A stretch of 64,000 bases of DNA from Butyrivibrio fibrisolvens (GCF_037113525.1 NZ_CP146963.1:3348001-3412000); one strand, 5' to 3'. Shown: positions 26,865 through 35,456, numbered from the stretch's first letter. The notes: generated by a model not told the origin, from the sequence alone. A program made the numbers and translations.

Positions 26865-26895
26865 CATAATTTTCTAACAGCTATAGGAGAAGTTT

Positions 26896-27522
26896 ATGTG
26901 TACCAGATATGCCCTTGAAAAAGATCTTCCGGAATTAAAAGATATAATAGATGCAGCCTCAAGATCGAGACTCGTACAGAAATTTATTGATACCCACGCA
27001 AGGCCATTTATAACATATGGTGAAATCCGTCCTACAGATATCGTATCTGTCCTGGCTCCAAATCCCAAAGGCGAAAGATGTGCATATCCCATGCAGTGGG
27101 GATTTCTATCTAAAGATAACAAGAGAACCCTTTTCAATGCCCGCATGGAAACAGCAGGTGTTAAGCCGACTTTTAAAGATGCCTGGAAATCTCACAGATG
27201 CATCATCCCAGCTTCCTACTACTATGAATGGCAACACTTCAAAAGCCCTGATGGTAAAGAAAAAACAGGTGACAAGTTTGCAATACAGCCCGCCGGATTA
27301 ACAGTGACCTGGCTATGCGGCCTGTACCGTATTGAAGACGGCTATCCTGTCTTTGTAGTCCTGACAAAAGATCCCACCAAAGAACTTTCCAAGATTCACG
27401 ACCGAATGCCTCTTATCCTTCCAACAGATAAGATTGATGACTGGATAAGCCCATCGTCAGATCCTGAAGAGATAGCCAGGTATGCGCTTGAAGATATGGT
27501 TATAGAAAAAGCTGAGAGTTGA
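26896..27522 (+). CDS. SRAP-domain abasic-site sensor (YedK/HMCES-like)
   Basis: 208 residues. Initiator Met followed by catalytic Cys2 (MCTRYALE), which forms a thiazolidine link with abasic sites in single-stranded DNA. Other conserved parts are NARMETAGVKPTF, PASYYYEWQH (Glu) and KIHDRMPLIL (His). The family shields abasic sites during replication and is SOS-associated, consistent with its place behind a LexA-like repressor and polymerase. The stop codon lies within the terminator stem that follows. Confidence 0.93.
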   Translation: MCTRYALEKDLPELKDIIDAASRSRLVQKFIDTHARPFITYGEIRPTDIVSVLAPNPKGERCAYPMQWGFLSKDNKRTLFNARMETAGVKPTFKDAWKSHRCIIPASYYYEWQHFKSPDGKEKTGDKFAIQPAGLTVTWLCGLYRIEDGYPVFVVLTKDPTKELSKIHDRMPLILPTDKIDDWISPSSDPEEIARYALEDMVIEKAES

Positions 27523-27537
27523 CGCTCTCAGCTTTTT
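27506..27537 (+). terminator. Intrinsic terminator of the SOS cassette
   Basis: AGCTGAGAG pairs with CTCTCAGCT and is followed by TTTTT. The stem contains the stop codon of the SRAP gene. Confidence 0.93.
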
Positions 27538-27652
27538 GCCGCTAACATAACTAAAATTTTTATCTTTCATCAATAATCCAATTTCGGACTAACCGTTGCT
27601 GAACGGGTAGCACCTCTTTATATATTGAATGTCTCACTAATGCTGATTGTTG

Positions 27653-28387
27653 TCAATTTTCCCAATTATTTATTCCAAGCTTCATAAATCCCCTCTTCAA
27701 ACCTTTATTTACGGTTTTCTTCCCGCGCTTCGCATAGTCCGTCTTTATATCTTCATCCCATCCGCTTCTATCAAGACTTGCAGATGCCTGACACAAACTA
27801 TCTGCCTTCATTACTGAGCATACAGCCTTAGATACGCCGGCATATACATTAGCAGTGCCGATATCGTCACATACGTAATTAACAGCTCTTTCTTTGCGGA
27901 TACCATACTTCTGAGCTTCTGCGTAGGCGTCAATATTAGCACCTATAAATATGAATTCCCATCCATATTTCTTTTGCTGATGTTTTACCATCTTCTCAAT
28001 TTTCTCGCGAGAATAGTGCCTGCTGGCATTCTCCATACCGTCTGTGGTAATAACTACGATCGTCTTTTCCGGCCTATCTTCTTTTGAACCATTCTTATGT
28101 ATGTTGCTTATATGCTTGATCGCACCACCCACTGCATCAAGGAGTGCCGTGCAGCCCCTTACATAGTACTGCCTATCAGTCATCTTCTCGATCTTTTCGA
28201 TCGGAATCCTGTCATGAATAACTTCGCAGGTATCATCAAACAAAAGAGTTGATACTACAGCCTTTTCGCCTGTTTTCTTCTGCTGCTTGATCATAGAATT
28301 GAAGCCACCAATGGTATCTGCTTCAAGACCGCTCATCGAACCTGATCTATCCAAAATATAAACTATCTCTGTATAACCTTTACTCAT
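27653..28387 (-). CDS. VWA-domain protein (MIDAS intact)
   Basis: 244 residues, almost entirely one von Willebrand A domain. MIDAS residues are in YILDRSGSMSG (DxSxS) at residues 11-20, Thr in the GCTALLDAVG loop near 80 and Asp in VITTDGMENAS near 115. The C-terminal 60 residues are basic. VWA proteins of this size act as metal-dependent scaffolds, for instance TerY-like proteins or chelatase partners. The next gene upstream on this strand is a macro-HTH protein, 238 bases away. The start follows GGAGGGCAG. Confidence 0.85.
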   Translation of the reverse strand: MSKGYTEIVYILDRSGSMSGLEADTIGGFNSMIKQQKKTGEKAVVSTLLFDDTCEVIHDRIPIEKIEKMTDRQYYVRGCTALLDAVGGAIKHISNIHKNGSKEDRPEKTIVVITTDGMENASRHYSREKIEKMVKHQQKKYGWEFIFIGANIDAYAEAQKYGIRKERAVNYVCDDIGTANVYAGVSKAVCSVMKADSLCQASASLDRSGWDEDIKTDYAKRGKKTVNKGLKRGFMKLGINNWEN

Positions 28388-28593
28388 TTTCTCTGCCCTC
28401 CTGATTTTCTACGCCTCCAACCGAACTTTTATACAGGCTCCATTACCTTGCGCGCCAGATATTGACTCCTGTTATCTTGCTTATCCATTGTCTAATCCAG
28501 TAATTTCTATTCTTATTTTGGCTCATGGACTATGTCTTATACTGTATTGAGGCTTTGGCTATCTGATGATTTGATAATACCCTTTGGCAAAAG
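28388..28593. other. Gap between macro-HTH terminator and VWA gene
   Basis: About 200 bases with no supported gene. It contains the VWA promoter region by position. No operator recognised. Confidence 0.35.
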
Positions 28594-28621
28594 AAAAAAG
28601 GTCAACCCGAAGGCGACCTTT
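28594..28621 (-). terminator. Intrinsic terminator of the macro-HTH gene
   Basis: AAAGGTCGCC pairs with a GGTTGACCTTT arm with loop TTCG-like, followed on the minus strand by TTTTTTC. Confidence 0.9.
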
Positions 28622-28625
28622 GTAA

Positions 28626-29744
28626 TTATCCTTTTGACAGCGGATCTAGTCCGTAATCAAACAGCACAATATCTATTTTCAAAACATTGTAATCTTCATG
28701 CTCTATAAAATACTCTACCACCGCATCCGTCTGAGATATAGGCGACAGCGCATATCCTGCAAGCTTCAAGAAATCTATCGTTTCATCCATATTAAGCCGA
28801 AGCCCTACAGCAAGTGCCAGAACCTTTTCCTTGGACGGCTTAACCTGACCTTTCAAAAGTTTGGAAAAATATTGTTTTGATATATTTGCAGCAGCGTAAA
28901 CCTCTGAATTTCTGAGTCCCTTTTTATTGATCATCTTCTGAAGATGCTTCTCGAATGATTCCTTGTAAATCCCCTTGATCACATCATCAAGTGAAGCATC
29001 ACTTTCAAGATCCTTCTGAGGCTTTTCCAATCCAAATGCAGCTTTAGATGCAAGTAATCGTCCACTCCTACGCTTTCCTATAGCTGATGCATCCTTTGGA
29101 CTCAATACAGGTGCATCAAGCATCCCTTCAATAACAGCGTCGAATTTACATGCAGAAGCTCCTAGCATATCTACCGGAGCACCATCACGCCCATATTCTT
29201 CGCTCAGCGCTTTCGACACATACTCATCATCTATAAAACTTGCAATTTCCTCAACAAGTTCGCCGGAGATCTTAAGTGTCTCTTTCTCAAAGACCACAAG
29301 GAATATCTCCATATCATGATCTTCAAGAAACTTTGTAAAAGAATCTACCGCGATCTCAATACCAAGCTTTGAAGGAAATCCATAAGAACCCGTTGCAAGA
29401 AGCGGAAAAGCAATCGACCTGCACTCATTATCCAAAGCAAGTTTAAGCGACTTATCATAGCAGGCTCTTAAAAGCTTAGCTTCGCCCTTATCTCCCCCAT
29501 CCCATGAAGGTCCACTTGCATGAATTATATACTTTGCAGTAAGGCCGAATGCGGGGGTAATGGCAACTTCTCCAGGTGTAAGATATCCAATCTTCTCTCT
29601 TTCTGCAAGAAGTCTGTCTTTTCCTGCAGCCATATATATTGCAGAGTCTACGCCATCACCGATCGCCACTTCCGGATTAGCCGTATTAACGATCACATCC
29701 GTATTCACTTTTGTAATATCATTTCTTATGATCTGAAATGCCAT
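28626..29744 (-). CDS. Macro-domain protein with C-terminal HTH
   Basis: 372 residues. Residues 1-160 form a macro domain: IVNTANPEVAIGDGVDSAIY (ADP-ribose-binding loop) and FPLLATGSYGFPSKLG (phosphate loop). The middle (170-270) is of low similarity to anything known to me. Residues 280-345 form an XRE-like HTH (NSEVYAAANISKQYFSKLLKGQ) followed by a helical end. Macro domains bind or remove ADP-ribose from proteins and metabolites. Joined to a DNA-binding-like HTH, this suggests a regulator or stress protein responding to NAD-derived signals. Its neighbour is the VWA gene. The start has no strong ribosome binding site (weak GAG). Confidence 0.85.
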   Translation of the reverse strand: MAFQIIRNDITKVNTDVIVNTANPEVAIGDGVDSAIYMAAGKDRLLAEREKIGYLTPGEVAITPAFGLTAKYIIHASGPSWDGGDKGEAKLLRACYDKSLKLALDNECRSIAFPLLATGSYGFPSKLGIEIAVDSFTKFLEDHDMEIFLVVFEKETLKISGELVEEIASFIDDEYVSKALSEEYGRDGAPVDMLGASACKFDAVIEGMLDAPVLSPKDASAIGKRRSGRLLASKAAFGLEKPQKDLESDASLDDVIKGIYKESFEKHLQKMINKKGLRNSEVYAAANISKQYFSKLLKGQVKPSKEKVLALAVGLRLNMDETIDFLKLAGYALSPISQTDAVVEYFIEHEDYNVLKIDIVLFDYGLDPLSKG

Positions 29745-29764
29745 ACTCAGAAATCCCCAGAATT

Positions 29765-30766
29765 TTATTTATTTTTATTTCTAAGAGTTAATGTCACTTT
29801 ATTTACTATCTTATGATATACAACAGCAACAACTATAGTCAGTATTATCGTAACTATATTTATTATAATGTTTTTAGCATCAAAAGTATTATTGATCTTA
29901 TCACACACAAAGTGCACTACCTTTAAGATCTTCTCCTGAAAAAGATATGTTTCTAGCGTTATCACGCCGCCCAGGCCGCATATCTTATAAAAAAGTTTTC
30001 CTTTGATCAGGTCAAAAAAAGCCGCAAGTATAAATAAAACAGGAAGTGTCAAAAAGACATAAATCAGATATTTCCATGGATACAGCAGTGTATCAAAACG
30101 GATAATCCAAGATCCAACTATACTAATTATCAGCAAAACTATAAAAGCAATATTGATATAAACAGACAGTTCTTTTTCCCTGTTAACGATCTTGCCAAGT
30201 ACTAAACCAATAAAATAAGCCGGAATCCTGAAAACAAATCCTTCCGTGTGATTGAACATACCCATAGAAGCAATAATGCAGCTTATAAGAATTATCAAAA
30301 AAGTGGCCACAAAGCATATGCTCCTGTTTCGGTCATAAAGCTTCATCCACAGTGGAGTTATCAGGTAAAAAACGATTATCGCACTTACAAACCACTGAAA
30401 CAGATTCCCGTCAATCCAGTACTGTAAAGTAAGTATTTTTAATACTGCACTTGCTATCGTTGTCTCCTTTGTAGCAATTGCAAAAAGATTCCAGAGTATA
30501 GAAACCGGTAATACAGTGACCAATATCCTGAGCAGTCTGTTTTTCAAAAAGACTTTAGTATCCGGATTTTTCTTCCATGCATAACACATTGAAAATCCTG
30601 AAATAGCAAAAAAGAGATTAACTCCAAAGTCTCCAAAATTCTTGATAAGATCCAGCCAATGCGGATAAATAATATCTGTGTGAAAAATAATTATCATGAT
30701 CATGGCAAATCCCATGAGTGGTGCCCTGTGCGTACTGATTTTACTTATTTTCATCCCTTTCCCCAT
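29765..30766 (-). CDS. Acyltransferase family 3 membrane protein (OafA/YrhL-like)
   Basis: About 333 residues with ten or so membrane helices. The catalytic His is expected in MIIIFHTDIIYPHW near residue 25, and the helix with FGVNLFFAISGFSMCYAW is typical of the acyltransferase-3 family that O-acetylates surface polysaccharides or peptidoglycan. The frame can be read from 30862, but that start lies inside the LysR gene's terminator; the ATG at 30766 (or 30754, with GGGG six bases upstream) is preferred. Acceptor unknown. It has no obvious link to its neighbours. Confidence 0.85.
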   Translation of the reverse strand: MGKGMKISKISTHRAPLMGFAMIMIIIFHTDIIYPHWLDLIKNFGDFGVNLFFAISGFSMCYAWKKNPDTKVFLKNRLLRILVTVLPVSILWNLFAIATKETTIASAVLKILTLQYWIDGNLFQWFVSAIIVFYLITPLWMKLYDRNRSICFVATFLIILISCIIASMGMFNHTEGFVFRIPAYFIGLVLGKIVNREKELSVYINIAFIVLLIISIVGSWIIRFDTLLYPWKYLIYVFLTLPVLFILAAFFDLIKGKLFYKICGLGGVITLETYLFQEKILKVVHFVCDKINNTFDAKNIIINIVTIILTIVVAVVYHKIVNKVTLTLRNKNK

Positions 30767-30841
30767 CCCTTTACTAACCTGTTTATCAAGTATTATTTTT
30801 TCTATTTTACCAAATATTCCAACAATTATCTTTAATATGAA

Positions 30842-30878
30842 TAAAAAAGAACTGATAAACATAAGGTTTACCAGTTCT
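30842..30878 (-). terminator. Terminator of the metNIQ-lysR end of the sulfur cluster
   Basis: AGAACTGGTAAAC pairs with GTTTATCAGTTCT and is followed by TTTTTTA on the minus strand. It is nearly the same as the terminator at 9003-9040. Confidence 0.92.
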
Positions 30879-30884
30879 AAATTC

Positions 30885-31850
30885 CTATCCGATTTTCTTC
30901 AATGGTTCCTCAGGTTCTTCGTCAAGCCCCCCGAGTGCTTCTAGATAATTTCTTATCTCCTCGATGTACCTCTCCCCGATACTGCTAAGACTCTTGTGCT
31001 TGACCGTCACGTACCCTATCTCCATCGAACTGTCAGTCTCGATCCTGTCATCTTCAAATGGAACCGCTACATAGTCATCGCCATTTAGCTCTTCGCAGAT
31101 TATTCCGGAGCATAAAGTGTAACCATTAAGTCCCCTCATAAGATTGAGCATCGTAGCCCTGTCGCAGGCCTTGATCACTCTGTCATAATCTTCTGTGCTG
31201 AGTACTTCTTCAGCCATATAAAAAGAGCTTTCATCACCTTGTTCAAAGGAGAGGCATGGATACGCTTTCAAATCATCAAAGTTTATTTTTGTACGGTCGG
31301 CAAGAGGATGCTTTTTCCAAAGATATACATACGCTCTGCAATTGATAAGATGATGAAACTCCAGCTCTTTTTGTCTAAGTAATTTTTTGATAAAGACTCT
31401 GTTGAAATCGTTAAGATAAAGGATTCCAATCTCGCTCCTGTTCTTTTGAACATCTTCCAGAACGTCTAATGTTCTTCCCTCTCTTATAGCAAGGTCATAC
31501 TTGGCTGTATCCAGGTTCCTTGCCAGTTCAACGAATGCCTTTACTGCAAATGAATAGTGAAGGGTCGAGACTCCGAACTTCTTTCTGATATCGCGATTAA
31601 CACAGTACTTGTCGATGATATCCTCGTACTGGTCATACAGGTGCCTGAAATGAAGCAGGGCTTCTGAACCATCGGGAGTAAGAGATACTCCGTGTGATCC
31701 TCTTATGAAAATAGTTATCCCAAGCTCTTTTTCCAGATCCTGTATAGCATTTGTAAGTGACGGCTGCGCTACAAAGAGCTGCTCTGCTGCCTTGTTAAAA
31801 GAACCGCACTTTGCAATATATATCACGTATCTGATCTGATTTATAGTCAT
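30885..31850 (-). CDS. LysR-family regulator, probably of sulfur/methionine genes
   Basis: 321 residues. The N-terminal wHTH (YVIYIAKCGSFNKAAEQLFVAQPSLTNAIQ) is canonical LysR; residues 90-300 form the effector-binding fold. It is the last gene after metQ, 33 bases downstream. In Firmicutes, LysR proteins next to methionine or cysteine uptake genes (CmbR/MtaR/YtlI type) usually sense O-acetylserine or a related sulfur metabolite and activate these genes. Its target is inferred to be the metNIQ/nif-like cluster, perhaps also metY. The ATG has GGGAG upstream. Effector unknown. Confidence 0.9.
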   Translation of the reverse strand: MTINQIRYVIYIAKCGSFNKAAEQLFVAQPSLTNAIQDLEKELGITIFIRGSHGVSLTPDGSEALLHFRHLYDQYEDIIDKYCVNRDIRKKFGVSTLHYSFAVKAFVELARNLDTAKYDLAIREGRTLDVLEDVQKNRSEIGILYLNDFNRVFIKKLLRQKELEFHHLINCRAYVYLWKKHPLADRTKINFDDLKAYPCLSFEQGDESSFYMAEEVLSTEDYDRVIKACDRATMLNLMRGLNGYTLCSGIICEELNGDDYVAVPFEDDRIETDSSMEIGYVTVKHKSLSSIGERYIEEIRNYLEALGGLDEEPEEPLKKIG

Positions 31851-31883
31851 ATAGTCCGTCTCCCTTGTTACCTTTTGAACTTC

Positions 31884-32837
31884 TTAGTCCGCCGGTATTA
31901 CTGCTCCGTTATACTTCTCTTCGATATACTTACGAACAGCTTCTGAACGAAGCGCTGCAACTACTGCCTGAATTGCAGGATCATTCTCATTGCCTGATGC
32001 TACTGCGATGATATTTGCAAATGGGTTATTATCACCGCTCTCGCTAAAGAGTACGTTTGATGTGATACCTGCCTCAAGTGCCTTGTTAGTATTTGTAATA
32101 AAGAAATCGAAATCATCCTTGGTTGGAATGATCTGAGCAGAATCAAGCTCTACGATCTCGATATTCTTTTCGTAAGACACGATACTGTCAACTGTTGCGC
32201 TAAGTGTTGAATCTACGCTGTCATCAAGTGTGATAAGGCCCTGTTCTTCCAGAATCTTAAGTGCTCTGTACTCGTTAGTTGCATCGTTAGGAATTGCAAC
32301 TACGTCACCATCAGATATCTCATCTACTGATGTATACTTATCCGAATATGCTCTTATAGGCTCAACGTGAATGTCTCCTGCATTAACTAAAGTAAAACCA
32401 TTAGTTTCATTCTGATCGTTTACATATGGCCAGTGTGCATAGAAGTTGAAATCGATCTCGCCATTCTGAGTCTTTTCAAGTGTTGTAGAGTCTGCTGCTG
32501 TGGCTACAAGTACAACCTTAAGTCCTGCTGCTTCAAGTGATGGCTCAATGTACTCAAGAAGCTCTGAGTGAGGTGTAAGATCTGCGATCGCAGTGATCTC
32601 TCTAAGGCCATCTGCGTTTACTGTTCCAAGCTGGGACTGTGAGATGTCATAAGCTGAAAGGTCAATTAAAACTTCTTCGCTACTAGCATCAGTACCAGCA
32701 TTATCCTTTGCCTCTTCACCTGCTGCCTGTGCTACGTTTGTATCTCCTTCACTAGTTTGTGAGCACCCTGCCAGCATGGCTGTTGACACCAGTGCTGTTG
32801 TAACTATTTTCAGTGTCTTTGTCAGATTTTTTTTCAT
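31884..32837 (-). CDS. metQ: Methionine ABC transporter, substrate-binding lipoprotein
   Basis: 317 residues. Signal peptide with lipobox MLAGC at about residue 25, linker of about 30 residues, then an NlpA/MetQ fold. Recognisable parts are TPHSELLEYIEPSLEAAG, LEKTQNGEIDFNFYAHWPYV (matching the NFFQH region of MetQ) and VDEISDGDVVAIPNDATNEYRAL. The Asn and Arg/Tyr residues of the methionine pocket lie in these regions. Substrate could be methionine or another sulfur amino acid. Start has GGAGG upstream and overlaps the extended end of metI. Confidence 0.92.
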   Translation of the reverse strand: MKKNLTKTLKIVTTALVSTAMLAGCSQTSEGDTNVAQAAGEEAKDNAGTDASSEEVLIDLSAYDISQSQLGTVNADGLREITAIADLTPHSELLEYIEPSLEAAGLKVVLVATAADSTTLEKTQNGEIDFNFYAHWPYVNDQNETNGFTLVNAGDIHVEPIRAYSDKYTSVDEISDGDVVAIPNDATNEYRALKILEEQGLITLDDSVDSTLSATVDSIVSYEKNIEIVELDSAQIIPTKDDFDFFITNTNKALEAGITSNVLFSESGDNNPFANIIAVASGNENDPAIQAVVAALRSEAVRKYIEEKYNGAVIPAD

Positions 32838-33579
32838 AATGTTTCCTCCTTTTTCTCCTCACACCTGCCGAAAGCAGATGCCTTTTTATAAGTATATGTC
32901 TCGAAACGCGGTCTCCAAGAAGCTGAATGCCCTGCACTAAGATCACCAGGACATATACAGTTGCAAAGAGAACATCGTGTTGAAATCTCTGATAACCGAA
33001 TCTTACAGCGATATCGCCGATTCCGCCTGCTCCAAAACTTCCTGCAAGAGCTGTCATTGATATTACAGATATGACTGCCAGCGTGAATCCTCTGATAAGT
33101 GACGGGAAAGTCTCTGGAATGATAACCTTTGTGATTATCTGATAATTTGTACTTCCAAGTGCCTTCGCAGCATCGATCTTGCCTTTCTCGATCTCAAGAA
33201 GGCTAGACTCGACCATTCTTGCGTACATAGGTATGCAGCTTGCTGCTATAGCGATTATGCAGGCGTTAGTTCCGTAGGACTTTCCGAAGATCAGCCTTGA
33301 AACGGGGATCATCAATATGATCATTATCATCTGGGGAAGTGATCTAAGGACATTTATAAGTCCCCCCATTCCTGTGTATAAAGGCTTGACAGGCGCAAGT
33401 CCCGTAGGATTAGTCACCGTAAGCACGATCCCGAGTATCACTCCAAATACCAGCGTTATGGCGCTTGCGATCAAAGTCATATAAAGCGTATCCCACACTG
33501 AAGGCAGTATACTGTCCCACACTTCCTTGGAAAAAGAAGCTAAGAATACTTTCCAAAACGGTTCATTAAGCAAGCTCAT
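32752..33579 (-). CDS. metI: Methionine ABC transporter permease
   Basis: 275 residues with five or six membrane helices and the binding-protein-dependent EAA loop near residue 150 (EIEKGKIDAAKALGSTNYQIITKVIIPE). MetI family members are usually about 215-230 residues. Here the reading frame continues through the metQ ribosome binding site and 86 bases into metQ, adding a charged tail (RRKRRKHYEKKSD and onwards). That may be a genuine coupling overlap or a lost stop codon. Start ATG at 33579 has GGGAGG. Follows metN by 23 bases. Confidence 0.9.
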   Translation of the reverse strand: MSLLNEPFWKVFLASFSKEVWDSILPSVWDTLYMTLIASAITLVFGVILGIVLTVTNPTGLAPVKPLYTGMGGLINVLRSLPQMIMIILMIPVSRLIFGKSYGTNACIIAIAASCIPMYARMVESSLLEIEKGKIDAAKALGSTNYQIITKVIIPETFPSLIRGFTLAVISVISMTALAGSFGAGGIGDIAVRFGYQRFQHDVLFATVYVLVILVQGIQLLGDRVSRHILIKRHLLSAGVRRKRRKHYEKKSDKDTENSYNSTGVNSHAGRVLTN

Positions 33580-33602
33580 CTGTAATTCCTCCCTGTATAT
33601 CT

Positions 33603-34388
33603 CTAAATTCCTGCACCATCACCAAGCTCCGTATGCTGCATCTCATTAAATACCTTTGCAAAAAGAGCTCCGGTCCTGCTTGTAGGATTCTTAAAAATAT
33701 CTTCAACAAGTCCCTCTTCTGTGATCTCGCCGTTTTCCAAAACTGCCATTTTCCTGCAGGTATACTTGATCGCATCAAGCTCGTGAGTGATCATGAGTAT
33801 CGTGATATTGGTCTTTTTGTTGATCTCTTTTAGAAGGTCCAGGATCTGGATAGTAGTCTGCGGATCAAGAGCAGATGTGGACTCGTCTGATAAAAGAAGA
33901 TCAGGATCACCGACAAGTGCTCTTGCGATTCCAACTCTCTGCTTCTGTCCACCTGAAAGTCCTCCAGGATATTCTGAGAGCTTATCTGAAAGACCGACCA
34001 TTTCTGCTGCCTCAATAACTTTTTTCTTAATCTCAGACTTCTTGTATCCATCTATTGCAAGGGGATAAGCTATGTTCTGATATACGGTCTTTGATTCAAA
34101 AAGGTTAAAATTCTGAAATACCATTCCGATCTTCTTGCGCTTCTTTCTAAGCTCCTTGTCAGAAAGGCTCAGTATTTCAGTTCCATCAACAATGATCTGT
34201 CCTGAATCAGGAGTCTCTAACCTGTTGATACATCTTGCAAGCGTAGATTTGCCGGCTCCGCTAAAACCGATTACTCCGAATATCTCTCCCTTGTTGACCG
34301 TGAGATTGACGCCATTTAAAACCTTGATAGGAACGGAATCTTTTATAAAATTCTTATGTAAGTTTTTGATAGTAACGAATTCTGCCAT
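33603..34388 (-). CDS. metN: Methionine ABC transporter ATPase, short form
   Basis: 261 residues. Walker A GFSGAGKST near residue 40, Q-loop FQNFNLF, signature LSGGQKQR, Walker B DLLLSDESTSALD, switch TH in MITHELDAI. Asp-Glu of Walker B is preserved. The roughly 80-residue C-terminal NIL regulatory domain that gives E. coli MetN transinhibition by methionine is absent, so import may not be feedback-inhibited. Start has GGAAGGAG. Separated from the nifH-like gene by 45 bases that hold a hairpin. Confidence 0.92.
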   Translation of the reverse strand: MAEFVTIKNLHKNFIKDSVPIKVLNGVNLTVNKGEIFGVIGFSGAGKSTLARCINRLETPDSGQIIVDGTEILSLSDKELRKKRKKIGMVFQNFNLFESKTVYQNIAYPLAIDGYKKSEIKKKVIEAAEMVGLSDKLSEYPGGLSGGQKQRVGIARALVGDPDLLLSDESTSALDPQTTIQILDLLKEINKKTNITILMITHELDAIKYTCRKMAVLENGEITEEGLVEDIFKNPTSRTGALFAKVFNEMQHTELGDGAGI

Positions 34389-34411
34389 ATATCCGCTCCT
34401 TCCTCTATTTT

Positions 34412-34435
34412 GAGTTTCAAATATATTTGAAACTC
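34412..34435 (-). terminator. Intercistronic hairpin between nifH-like gene and metN
   Basis: GAGTTTCAAAT pairs with ATTTGAAACTC, starting in the stop codon of the nifH-like gene. No T-run follows, so it is more likely a processing or mRNA-stability element than a full terminator. Confidence 0.65.
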
Positions 34436-35294
34436 AGATTGCCTGTGCTTGAGCGTATTCCTCTGTATCTATAAGTCCATGCTCGATAAGAATCTCCTCA
34501 AGTCTTTCCTGAGTCATTGGCTTTGGTACTGTAAGGAATGTGTTTTTGTCGATCGCTTCTGCAAGGCTTCTGTATTCATCTGCCTGCTTTGAATTTGGAT
34601 CATATGCGATAACAGTCTTTTTGTTGATCTCAGCTCTCTGTACGATGTTGTCTCTTGGTACGAAGTAGATAAGCTGTGTTCCAAGCTCTTTTGCGAATGC
34701 TTCAAGAAGCTCTTTTTCTCTATCAACATTTCTTGAATTGCAGATGATTCCGCCAAGTCTTACGCCGCCTGTTCTTGCGTATCTTGATATACCTTTTGAA
34801 ATATTGTTGGCTGCATAGAGAGCCATCATTTCGCCTGATGCTACAATGTAGATCTCCTTAGCCTTACCTTCACGGATTGGCATTGCGAAACCGCCGCATA
34901 CAACGTCGCCAAGTACGTCATAGAATACATAATCAAGATCTTCTGTATAAGCTCCGAGTCTTTCAAGAAGACCTATTGATGTGATGATTCCTCGACCAGC
35001 ACATCCAACACCTGGTTCAGGACCGCCTGACTCAACGCATCTTGTACCGCCAAAGCCTTCCTTCATGATTGAATCAAGCTGTACATCTCCATCTTCACGA
35101 AGTGTATCAAGAACAGTCTTCTGATGAAGACCTCCAAGTAAAAGTCTTGTAGAATCCGCTTTAGGATCACAACCTACAACCATTACCTTCTTTCCAAGTT
35201 CAGCAAGACCTGCTGTAAGATTCTGCGTTGTAGTTGACTTACCAATTCCACCTTTTCCATATATCGCTATCTGTCTAAGCTCTTTCTCTGCCAT
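34434..35294 (-). CDS. NifH-like iron protein (reductase of the nitrogenase-like enzyme)
   Basis: 286 residues, full length for NifH. P-loop YGKGGIGKST at residues 12-21; switch-like DPKADST; the [4Fe-4S] cysteines of the dimer bridge Cys98 (GVGCAGRG) and Cys133 (DVVCGGFAMP). Arg101 occupies the position that is ADP-ribosylated in true NifH. It would pass electrons to the NifDK-like protein with ATP hydrolysis. Together with NifB-, NifD- and NifK-like genes upstream and methionine genes around, it fits MarH of methylthio-alkane reductase rather than N2 fixation (inference). A set of hairpins precedes its GGAGG ribosome binding site. Confidence 0.92.
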   Translation of the reverse strand: MAEKELRQIAIYGKGGIGKSTTTQNLTAGLAELGKKVMVVGCDPKADSTRLLLGGLHQKTVLDTLREDGDVQLDSIMKEGFGGTRCVESGGPEPGVGCAGRGIITSIGLLERLGAYTEDLDYVFYDVLGDVVCGGFAMPIREGKAKEIYIVASGEMMALYAANNISKGISRYARTGGVRLGGIICNSRNVDREKELLEAFAKELGTQLIYFVPRDNIVQRAEINKKTVIAYDPNSKQADEYRSLAEAIDKNTFLTVPKPMTQERLEEILIEHGLIDTEEYAQAQAI

Positions 35295-35320
35295 CTCTAT
35301 CTTCCTCCAATTTTTATTTG

Positions 35321-35456
35321 TGGAGTTAAAACTGCTACGCAGTTTTACACTCCAGGAGTTTAAAAATTTTTTTTAAACTCCCTTACACTCCAGGAGTTTA
35401 AAAAATTTTTTTAAACTCCCTTACACTCCAGAGTTTAAAAATTTATTTTTAAACTC
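35321..35456 (-). repeat. Tandem hairpin array in front of the nifH-like gene
   Basis: Three near-identical units of about 38 bases, each holding GGAGTTTAAA ... TTTAAACTCC as a perfect or near-perfect stem, separated by GGAGTGTAAGG. A fourth stem AAAACTGCGTAGCAGTTTT flanked by TGGAGT/ACTCCA lies next to the gene. The array separates the nifB-like stop from the nifH-like ribosome binding site. Confidence 0.85.

Noticed and set aside
30767..30862. Longer N-terminus of the acyltransferase
   Set aside because: The upstream start lies inside the T-run of the lysR terminator and lacks a ribosome binding site.
35321..35456. CRISPR array
   Set aside because: The repeats are tandem palindromic units without unique spacers, and no cas genes are present in the window.
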